Below are positions 55,822 through 64,000 of a stretch of 64,000 nt of DNA, one piece after another (within the stretch, counting starts at the first letter, position 1; each line of letters begins with the position of its first letter). The DNA is taken from NCBI GenBank assembly GCA_030144725.1, contig JASKMD010000017.1:11562409-11626408 (forward strand), read 5' to 3'. Under the pieces are notes generated by a model. That model searched no databases. It was not told the origin of the DNA and saw only the letters and a program-made list of their open reading frames with translations. The stretch is from Haematococcus lacustris (lineage: Eukaryota; Chlorophyta; Chlorophyceae; Chlamydomonadales; Haematococcaceae). The translations under genes and the position numbers were made by a program.

Positions 55822-57330
55822 CCAGCAGCTGTGACGTTGAGTAAGGAACAGAGTTACAGATCGAAAGTCTGAAAAGTCGCAGTGGTCAGCTCACAACATA
55901 CTACTTTGTGGATGGGGGTCTCTTTTCCTGTGTGACTGGCGAGAGAGAGACGCACATTCTCCGCGTTTCTTGCAATGTCGATCAGTAACTTGCCCCTCGA
56001 CGGTCTTCCGACGCCGCCTGCACCAATGAAAGGCTCGCGGAGTGAGCCTGGCGGGCTAAACATAGATTGTACTTCAGGCTCGATGCCAAGCGCAGTTCGC
56101 TCATTGGTGCCGCTACACACCACTGGAACAATTGACAGTGAGCAGCTGAGGTGTGTCCGCGCTCGCTTGCGCAGGCATGGACTCTGATGCAAGGATTAAC
56201 GCGCCGCCTGCCAGTAGATGCGGAGTAATTCGCAGGTGCCAATGCAACAAACGCTATCGAAATCGGTGCACTTTGTAGCGAGTATTTGCATGAAGATTAC
56301 CAATCCCATGTTGGGACATCCTGACTCCCACGCATCATCCGCAGCCGGTAAGCCGCACAGCTGACGAAAGGGTAAACCCCCCGAATCTTACTGACGACGC
56401 GACGCAGTGTGTACGACGCGAATATGCGACTCCGTACATCAAGTCCTGCCGTGCGTGCTGTGCTTTCCTGTGTTTGCAGATGCCAGTGGCAGTGGGCAGC
56501 AAGATGTCGGTGACGAGGGACAGGCTGTCAAGGAAGTTATCGGTCAGCGTCGCCAGGTCCTTAAGGCTGCTCTGCGTGGCCTTGTGAAGGCAGCCCGGCC
56601 TGATCTCAGCCCAGCTCAGGTTGACGCAGTAGTGGCTGAGATGAACAAGCGCATGACCATGGGCAGCAAGCAATGTTGCCTAACAACATGCCTGTGCCCA
56701 TCTATGTGCCTTCCTAGGCCAGCCCTCTCAAGGCTTCCCGGCAGCAGGTCCAGCCCCAGGCCCCCATCCCCCCCTTGACCCAGCCCGCCCTCCCTATGCT
56801 CACCCCCGCCTTGCCACACGCAGCTCACCCCGCGCTGCAGCCGCCCAACCCAGCTGCCCCCCCAGTGCAGCTGGGCATCTGGGACCCCAACCTGCTGGCA
56901 CAGATCAGAGATACCATGGGCCTGCTTACCTCCGCCAGTGTGCTGGAGCACATGATGCGTGGCCCCCACCACCGCAGCCTAACAGCCTGCCTCTATGCCA
57001 TCTATGCTGCTCCATTCCGTCCCAAGAGCTGGCAGATGTTGCACCGGGCAGCAGAGTACCGGCGTGGCATTGATGGCCGGGCCCGCAACAATGCATAGGC
57101 CCTAGTAGTTTGCACAGGCTGTTAGCATTACAAAAGCATTAAGCTATTAGTTTTGATGAGGTGCTCAATGTTCTAGGAGGAAAGTGCCACCGGAGTGGGG
57201 GGTGAAGTCATCAAGGGTGCGACCGAGGATGCTTCAACTTGATTGGAGTAGCTGAGTGAGATTACCCACAGTCAAACAAGTTGTTCCATGTTGAGAGAGT
57301 TTTGTTTGCCTGCAGTTATGACGATTAATA

Positions 57331-57625
57331 GGCGGGGCTCGGCGGATATAAGCCAACTTATGAAGGTAAAAGATAAGAAAGAGAAACTAAGCAGGCCTTT
57401 CATTAGATCGGTGCTTTTCTCTCCAAATCGAATGTCATAGAAGGTCACAGTGGTCAGCCCCCTTGTCCCTCACTAGGGCTTCCATTTGAGTTGAACCAGT
57501 AGTGCCCACTAGCAGCCACTAGCGGGAATATACTAGTGGGCAAAAGTAGTAGTAGTTGTTACACTAAGGAGGTAGGGCTCGGGTGGATACAAGCCAACCT
57601 CCAAAGGTAAAAGACGAAGGAGCGA
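57331..57625. repeat. Duplicated segments and a Fanzor I 3'-end fragment
   Basis: A block containing ATAAGCCAACTTATGAAGGT (57345-57380) is repeated with changes at 57583-57620. Between them, 57471-57545 is an inverted copy of the terminal part of the Fanzor I 3' block, including CCACTAGCGGGAATATACTAGTGG. Confidence 0.6.
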
Positions 57626-58212
57626 ACAGAGAAAAAGGGAAAGAGAAGGGGAACTATCTTGGAGAGAAAGAACTCAGAGAAGGAAGGGGAAGGGAGATCA
57701 AGGGAGCGGGGGAGAGACCTCGAGAAGCGGAGAAGCCAGAGAAGCGGAGGAGTTAGGGACGCAAAAAGTTGGAGGGCTAGAAAGGACGCAAAAGCTAGGA
57801 GGGTAAGAAAGGAGAGGGGAGGGAAACACGTTATGAGGGACTAGGAGGAGTAACCGGGAAAGTGACACTAAGGGATCCGTCTTGAGTAGAGATGAAGGGA
57901 TGGGGATGTGGGAGGTTCCAGCCAGGAGGGTTGGGATGGGCTAGGGTGAAGTCTTGTAGGTGAAGCCAAAAGGTAGAGATAGCAAGCTGGCTGGCTGAGG
58001 AAATGGGGGAAAGGGTGGTAGGAGCGGTCGCTTGAGTGGTGGGGTGATGGGTGAGAGCCCAGAGACGGCGACGGCCAAAGTCCATCGCATCAAGGGCAGC
58101 CATGCAAACCAGGCTCCAGAGGGGGGGAGGGAAGGTAGGGGTGGGGGGGATGAGGCACCAGAGGGAGGATTGGTGAACTTGGGTGCCGAGGCTGAGGGAG
58201 AGCAACCCACAC
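57600..58212. other. Purine-rich stretch, no supported gene
   Basis: The plus strand is strongly A/G-rich (AGAGAAAG..GGGGA). The only ORF (57659-57844) is a Lys/Arg/Glu low-complexity product of that bias. Confidence 0.5.
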
Positions 58213-58214
58213 AA

Positions 58215-58423
58215 GCCACTAGCGGGAATATACTAGTGGGCAAAAGTGACCCGACTCAAATGGTGTTAATGGGCTGTGTGGAGTATACCCAATGCACATG
58301 GACATGGTGCATGAGTGCCTACCACCTACACTATTGCCTGACCGCGAGGGCTATTGTGTAGAGTTGGCATGACCTGCATGCACTAATGAAAGCTGATGAC
58401 AGCTCAACAAAGGGGGGCACACA
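58215..58423 (-). ncRNA. Conserved 3' non-coding block of Fanzor I (candidate guide-RNA region), copy 7
   Basis: This copy follows the most complete Fanzor I gene. It holds the same ordered segments as copies 1 and 2 and ends in the CCACTAGTATATTCCCGCTAGTGG inverted repeat (written here in two parts: CCACTAG and CTAGTGG arms). Similarity stops abruptly near 58213. Its role as fRNA is inferred from position and conservation. Confidence 0.45.
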
Positions 58424-59276
58424 CTACTGTGCCTCAGCAGGCTGCTGCTGCTGCTGGGCTTTGGGTGGCTTGTCTTGCAGCCGCTTGTAGCCCAAGCCAG
58501 GGTACTCCTTGCCCTTGGCTGGCAGCGCTCCCTGGCCTGGCCAGTAGCACAGCTCCAGTGGCCGCCACCTGCTCCCCCCAATGCGCTGCATGTTCAGCGC
58601 TGCATTGCAGTCCCTGTCCAGCCACCTGCCTGGCTGTGGTGCTGGCTTGGCTTTGGCAGCCTTGCCCTTGCTCAGCTCAGCTGCCTGCTCAGCCTTGGTG
58701 CGCTTGCTGCGCTTGGCTGGCGGGGGAGTGCTGGGCCCAGGCTCTGAGGCTGCAGGCTGTGTGGCTTGCTGGCTGCATAGGGCCTGTGGGGGCTAGCGGG
58801 GGCCCACTACCGGGCACCACATCATGCCCCGCACCGGCTGGTCACGCTGCTGGCTCCAGGCTGCATGCAGCATTCGGAGTTCCACCTGCCCTGCTGGGGG
58901 CTTCCAGCCTGCACGCCTGTTGGGCTGATCATGGTTCAGCTCCTCCTCACAGGACTGCTTGCCATTCACTGCGGAGCTGACCCGGGTGGTGCGGTGCTCA
59001 TCCATAAGCACCACCCTGCCCCGCAGCTGGCCTGCGCCCCTGGGCCTGCAGACCATCTTGCGGCAGGCCCGCAGCACCGCGTCAGCACCCCACCCACCCC
59101 CAGTGCCAATGCCAGCAGCGCCAAAGTAGACCACCAGCTTGGACACCTCCGCCATGTTCTCCTCCAACTGCAGCCATGCACACAAGGCACACATGGTGGC
59201 TGACATGGTGGCACCAGGTTAGGCATGGCACAGTCAACTACTCTTTAACTTCATGCCCAACCCACCACCCCCACCA

Positions 59277-61584
59277 TCTCCCACCCACCCACCCACCCAC
59301 CCACCCACCCACCCACCCACCCACCCACCCACCCACCCACCCACCCACCCACCCACCCACCCACCCACCCACCCACCCACCCACCCACCCACCCACCCAC
59401 CCACCCACCCACCCACCCACCCACCCACCCACCCACCCACCCACCCACCCACCCACCCACCCACCCACCCACCCACCCACCCACCCACCCACCCACCCAC
59501 CCCACCCACCCACCCACCCACCCACCCACCCACCCACCCACCCACCCACCCACCCACCCACCCACCCACCCACCCACCCACCCACCCACCCACCCACCCA
59601 CCCACCCACCCACCCACCCACCCACCCACCCACCCACCCACCCACCCACCCACCCACCCACCCACCCACCCACCCACCCACCCACCCACCCACCCACCCA
59701 CCCACCCACCCACCCACCCACCCACCCACCCACCCACCCACCCACCCACCCACCCACCCACCCACCCACCCACCCACCCACCCACCCACCCACCCACCCA
59801 CCCACCCACCCACCCACCCACCCACCCACCCACCCACCCACCCACCCACCCACCCACCCACCCACCCACCCACCCACCCACCCACCCACCCACCCACCCA
59901 CCCACCCACCCACCCACCCACCCACCCACCCACCCACCCACCCACCCACCCACCCACCCACCCACCCACCCACCCACCCACCCACCCACCCACCCACCCA
60001 CCCACCCACCCACCCACCCACCCACCCACCCACCCACCCACCCACCCACCCACCCACCCACCCACCCACCCACCCCACCCACCCACCCACCCACCCACCC
60101 ACCCACCCACCCACCCACCCACCCACCCACCCACCCACCCACCCACCCACCCACCCACCCACCCACCCACCCACCCACCCACCCACCCACCCACCCCACC
60201 CACCCACCCACCCACCCACCCACCCACCCACCCACCCACCCACCCACCCACCCACCCACCCACCCACCCACCCACCCACCCACCCACCCACCCACCCACC
60301 CACCCACCCACCCACCCACCCACCCACCCACCCACCCACCCACCCACCCACCCACCCACCCACCCACCCACCCACCCACCCACCCACCCCACCCACCCAC
60401 CCACCCACCCACCCACCCACCCACCCACCCACCCACCCACCCACCCACCCACCCACCCACCCACCCACCCACCCACCCACCCACCCACCCACCCACCCAC
60501 CCACCCACCCACCCACCCACCCACCCACCCACCCACCCACCCACCCACCCACCCACCCACCCACCCACCCACCCACCCACCCACCCACCCACCCACCCAC
60601 CCACCCACCCACCCACCCACCCACCCACCCACCCACCCACCCACCCACCCACCCACCCACCCACCCACCCACCCACCCACCCACCCACCCACCCACCCAC
60701 CCACCCACCCACCCACCCACCCACCCACCCACCCACCCACCCACCCACCCACCCACCCACCCACCCACCCACCCACCCACCCACCCACCCACCCACCCAC
60801 CCACCCACCCACCCACCCACCCACCCACCCACCCACCCACCCACCCACCCACCCACCCACCCACCCACCCACCCACCCACCCACCCACCCACCCACCCAC
60901 CCACCCACCCACCCACCCACCCACCCACCCACCCACCCACCCACCCACCCACCCACCCACCCACCCACCCACCCACCCACCCACCCACCCACCCACCCAC
61001 CCACCCACCCACCCACCCACCCACCCACCCACCCACCCACCCACCCACCCACCCACCCACCCACCCACCCACCCACCCACCCACCCACCCACCCACCCAC
61101 CCACCCACCCACCCACCCACCCACCCACCCACCCACCCACCCACCCACCCACCCACCCACCCACCCACCCACCCACCCACCCACCCACCCACCCACCCAC
61201 CCACCCACCCACCCACCCACCCACCCACCCACCCACCCACCCACCCACCCACCCACCCACCCACCCACCCACCCACCCACCCACCCACCCACCCACCCAC
61301 CCACCCACCCACCCACCCACCCACCCACCCACCCACCCACCCACCCACCCACCCACCCACCCACCCACCCACCCACCCACCCACCCACCCACCCACCCAC
61401 CCACCCACCCACCCACCCACCCACCCACCCACCCACCCACCCACCCACCCACCCACCCACCCACCCACCCACCCACCCACCCACCCACCCACCCACCCAC
61501 CCACCCACCCACCCACCCACCCACCCACCCACCCACCCACCCACCCACCCACCCACCCACCCACCCACCCACCCACCCACCCAC
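59277..61584. repeat. (ACCC)n tetranucleotide array, about 577 copies, filling a Fanzor intron
   Basis: The array is 2.3 kb of almost perfect ACCC units. I see only four extra-C slips (near 59501, 60073, 60195 and 60388). On the sense strand of Fanzor copy 7 it is (GGGT)n, beginning right after the GTGAGG donor at 61590. All very long Thr-His-Pro-Pro and Gly-Gly-Trp-Val frames are artefacts of the repeat. Confidence 0.97.
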
Positions 61585-62269
61585 CCTCACCTTCTTGAAG
61601 AACTGCTCCAGCGCACGATCAAGGGCTCCATACAGCCTCAGCCGCTGCCGTGCCCACTTGGGGTCCAGGTACACCTCCCACACCGCGTCCCAGGCGGCCA
61701 GGGTAACGGTGATGTGCTTCAGGTTGGCCTCCAGGGAGGTGCCGGCTGAGCTGGCTGCTGCCAGGTGCTGGAGATGGGGCTTGATCGGTGCTAGCCACCG
61801 CTCAGTGTCACGGCGGGAGTCGTTCAGGCCACTGGCCTGCTTCACCTGGCCCTTGGTAAGATTCCACCAGCGGAGCTGGTCTGTTACCAGCTGGCCGGAC
61901 CTCTCGTCCCACACCCCTGAGGCTGCACTGACTGCCTGGGTGACTCCGGGGTCGATGCCCACCCCGATCTGGGTGGCTGGATTGAACACAAACTCACACT
62001 GCTCAGCTATGCCCTTGCCTATGTGTGGGAGTCCCACGGCATGGGCCGCTGCTGCTGCTGCACTTGGGCGGTTGTGGCTGCTAGCCGCAGGGGTCGGGGC
62101 AGGAGGAGGGAGGAGGGGGCGTGTGTAGTGCACGCACACGCTGACACCAGCTGTCTCCACAATCCAACTCAAATTGAAACCCCTTATTGCGAAGCATGGC
62201 CGTGTTAAACCACCTAGCCCAATGGTGGCTCAGTGCTGGCTCTGAGGTGAAGGCTGGTCTCATTGGTCA

Positions 62270-63471
62270 GACAAACAAAACTCATTCAACAAGGAACAAC
62301 ATGTTTGCCTGTGGGTAATCTCACTCAGCTACACGAGAAACGGGGTGTCTCAACTTAGGTGCTTATCTGTGTACTCCATCCTCGGTCGCACCCTTGATGA
62401 CTACAAACCCCACATCGATGGCACTCTTCCCTGGGTCTAATCCCCCTTGACCACTGGGCACCTCACCAAAACTAACAGCTTAATGCTTTGTAAGGCTGAC
62501 AGCCTGTGCAAGCTACTAGGACCTATGCATTGTTGCGGGCCCGGCCATCAATGCCCCGCCGGTACTCTGCTGCCCGGTGCAGCCGCTGCTTGACCTTCGG
62601 CAGCCGGTCATTGACCCGCTTGTAGCCCTGCTGGTACTCCTTGCCAATGGGGGGCAGAGCCTCCAAGCCCTCATAGCTGCACAGCTCCAGGGGGCGCTGC
62701 ATGCTCTCCCCAATGCGCTGGAAGTTGAGGCAGGGGTTGGTGTCCCGGTCCAGCCACCTGCCCCAAGGGGGGGCCTGGGGTCGTGGCACTGGGCCAGGTG
62801 GGGGCTGGGCAGGGGGCTGGTCCTGGGCTGGTGGGGGTGGCTCCTGGGCTGGAGGAGGGGGTGGGGGGTCCTGGGCTGGGGGAGGGGCAGGGGGGTCCTG
62901 GGCAGGGGGAGGGTCCTGGGCAGGTGGGTGCTGAGCTGGGGGCGGGGGAGGGGGGTTGGGCGGCACCTCATGGCACCACTTGAGGCCCCGCACATCCTTA
63001 GCATGCCGCAGGCTCCAGGCTGGGCGCAACAGCCGCTAGTTGACCTGGCCTGCTGGGGGTACCCAGTCTGCGGGCCTTGGCCGGTCATCTGGCATGTGCA
63101 GCTCACAAGGCTTGGGGGCATGCACAGATGAGCTGACACGGCTGGTGCGGAACTCATCCACGATCACCAGCCGGTCAGGTCTGGCCAGGCCAGGCCTGCT
63201 AGGCTGCTCCACCACCTTGCGAAACCCCACCTTGCGCAATCACAGGGACTGAGCAAAACCATCGGAGCGGAGTGGCCGTGCTGGGGGGTGCATCAGGACG
63301 CCGTTCAACCGGAGGGCCGGCAACCGGAGTGGGCCGGAAGTGAGGTGCATTACATATATGTAAATTACATGGTGTTGTCACCCTGTCATCCCGGCCAGCA
63401 ACCGGAGTGGGGCGGAAGTGATATCCATTACATAAGCCACAAGCCAACTATAAACAACATAGTTCATCAGA
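62270..63471 (-). mobile_element. Fanzor II deletion derivative with 14-bp target duplication, inside Fanzor copy 7
   Basis: GGTCTCATTGGTCA occurs at 62256-62269 and 63472-63485, directly flanking the 1202-bp unit. The unit starts (minus sense) with the 5' module shared with 54185 and 8745 and ends with the 3' block shared with 57325 and 13475, so both family ends are present. It contains Fanzor copy 8. A tract at 62331-62375 is an extra insertion relative to other 3' blocks. Confidence 0.85.
62523..63240 (-). pseudogene. Fanzor subfamily II C-terminus (copy 8)
   Basis: The frame begins abruptly at about 63240 (VGFRKVVEQ), reads VIVDEFRTSRVSSSV, then LLRPAWSLRHAKDVRGLKWC, a linker of about 60 Pro-rich residues (AQDPPPAQDPP type), the RuvC-III region RWLDRDTNPCLNFQRIGES, and LHRAAEYRRGIDGRARNNA* at 62523. 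A stop (TAG 63038-63036) separates the first and second parts. RuvC-III has TNPCLN where other copies have CNAALN. RuvC-I is deleted. Confidence 0.8.
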
Positions 63472-63928
63472 GGTCTCATTGGTCAAACCAAGCTGCTTGC
63501 ACACCCCATGCAGCACCCTGCTGTCCCACCTTGATGAAGTGAAGGCTCACCCTGGCCATGGGGGTGAGGGTTAAGGGGGGGGGGCAGGTCAGGGTCCGCG
63601 GACCAACACCACGCTTCCTGCCACGCTTTGGCTGCCCTGGCACAGGTGGGGTGGGGGGCTGCTGCAACTGCTCTCGCCACCAGCACACATGCACCGCATG
63701 CCGCATGCGGCAGGGCAGGGGCAGGGTGTCCTGCAAGGACCCTTGCTGCTTCATGCCCAACAGACGGCGGTGCTTGTCGGCCTCCTTTACCAGGTCAGCA
63801 ACATGCCCCTTGTCCAGGGTGGCGGCCTGCAGCTCTGAGCTCTGGGCGTTCTGGTTCACACTGAGCCTCCTCCCCGCTCCATCCTAGCTGGGCCCTGGCT
63901 GCCTTGGCGTACAGCTTGACAAAGCGCT

Positions 63929-64000
63929 CTGCAGGTCAGGTCAGGTCAGGTCAGGGTCAGGGTCAGGGTCAGGGTCAGGGTCAGGGTCAGGGTCAGGGTC
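63929..64000. repeat. (GGTCA)n/(GGGTCA)n array at the window end
   Basis: Five GGTCA units pass into GGGTCA hexamers to the window edge. On the minus strand it is a (TGACCC)n tract ending in a CTGCAG acceptor of Fanzor copy 7, so it is intronic. Confidence 0.9.

Larger units (their letters stand above)
54371..56324 (-). mobile_element. Element D: TCAGG-type TIR transposon with 7-bp target duplication
   Basis: The ends are TCAGGCGACCCCAAC at 54371 and GTTGGGACATCCTGA at 56324. CTCCCAC flanks both sides (54364-54370 and 56325-56331). Removing the element and one duplication restores the open first exon of Fanzor copy 10. The right end 56236-56324 matches the corresponding end of element C. It carries the C-terminal half of the transposase-like protein (55821-54814). 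Confidence 0.9.
54185..57325 (+). pseudogene. Fanzor subfamily II, N-terminus and tail only, interrupted by element D (copy 10)
   Basis: The 5' module (54185-54331) is followed by exon 1a at 54332-54370, encoding MSPEKKRKRPVSH with a nuclear-signal-like KKRKRP. Element D plus a 7-bp duplication follows, then exon 1b at 56332-56347 ending at a GTAAGC donor. Exon 2 starts at 56480 (G|AT joins in phase) and encodes DVGDEGQAVKEVIGQRRQVL and KAARPDLSPAQVDAVVAEMN. After about 56670 the frame breaks. The last piece ends LHRAAEYRRGIDGRARNNA* at 57098, identical to the C-terminus of copy 8. All RuvC motifs are deleted. The 3' non-coding block (57099-57325) matches copy 8 and 13270-13475. Confidence 0.75.
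58424..64000 (-). pseudogene. Fanzor subfamily I, most complete copy, running off the window (copy 7)
   Basis: Exon 63928-63540 follows a (TGACCC)n intron and encodes RFVKLYAKAARAQLG, then, after a frame change, DLVKEADKHRRLLGMK and TLTPMARVSLHFIK. The next intron holds a Fanzor II insertion. The exon from about 62215 to 61591 carries RuvC-I (VGIDPGVTQAVSAASG; Asp codon 61953-61951). A 2,423-nt (GGGT)n intron follows. The last exon, 59167-58424, has VVLMDEHRTTRVSS and RuvC-III (LDRDCNAALNMQRIGGS). Its Glu in DEH/DEF is a candidate for the shifted RuvC-II Glu of Fanzors. The zinc-ribbon cysteines are missing. A stop (TAG 58795-58793, AAG in copy 2) lies in the Pro-rich linker. Both catalytic Asp residues are kept. 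Confidence 0.8.

Noticed and set aside
59176..62172. Very long ORFs of Thr-His-Pro-Pro and Gly-Gly-Trp-Val repeats (up to 973 residues)
   Set aside because: They are open only because a 4-bp repeat without stops is read in every frame on both strands. Real exon sequence at the ends belongs to Fanzor copy 7.
63929..64000. Possible telomere at the window end
   Set aside because: The unit is GGTCA/GGGTCA, not TTTAGGG or TTTTAGGG, and it abuts a splice acceptor of a Fanzor exon.

Overview
The window looks like nuclear DNA of a green alga (Chlorophyta, probably Chlamydomonadales and Haematococcus-like; this is an inference from content, not a database match). It is GC-rich. Its genes have many short introns with GT..AG ends. 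One gene is a plant/algal-type CYP51, and CTG/CAG tracts and very long pure tandem repeats are common. I see no prokaryotic operons, tRNAs, rRNAs or CRISPR arrays.

Five cellular genes can be read. They are an eight-exon sterol 14-alpha-demethylase (CYP51; 16554-21061, +), a uS4-type, probably mitochondrial, ribosomal protein (21886-23310, +), a secretory glycosyltransferase-like gene (about 24795-28625, -), a proteasome-assembly-chaperone-1-like gene (about 30621-32465, +), and a large myo-inositol-oxygenase-like gene (about 48134-53631, +). The last keeps the MIOX fold signature but has lost most of its iron ligands.

Most of the rest is a nest of mobile DNA. The dominant family is Fanzor, the eukaryotic TnpB-like RuvC nuclease. 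At least ten loci fall into three subfamilies (I: 9.5, 12.3, 23.5 and 58.4-64.0 kb; II: 54.2-57.3 and 62.3-63.5 kb plus ends at 8.5 and 13.3 kb; III: 33.5-46.1 kb). All copies seen are damaged. They have lost the usual zinc-ribbon cysteines, and subfamilies I and II carry a proline-rich linker there instead. Subfamily I shares a conserved non-coding block just after the stop codon, which is where TnpB/Fanzor guide RNAs are normally encoded. A second family of terminal-inverted-repeat transposons (TCAGG..CCTGA ends, 7-bp target duplications) has inserted into Fanzor DNA. A third TIR element interrupts a Fanzor exon with a 5-bp duplication. A Fanzor II derivative sits inside an intron of a Fanzor I gene, flanked by a 14-bp duplication. 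Another element with a coiled-coil ORF and a DDE-like ORF lies at 43.3-45.0 kb.

Tandem repeats often occupy introns: (GGGT)n and (TGACCC)n in Fanzor I, (GGGGC)n in the glycosyltransferase-like gene, and (CCCCTCCT)n in the MIOX-like gene. The stretches not listed as features (for example 1435-3650, 3913-5460, 8800-9150, 13480-13990, 21062-21885, 46430-47200 and 53632-54180) show no supportable gene.
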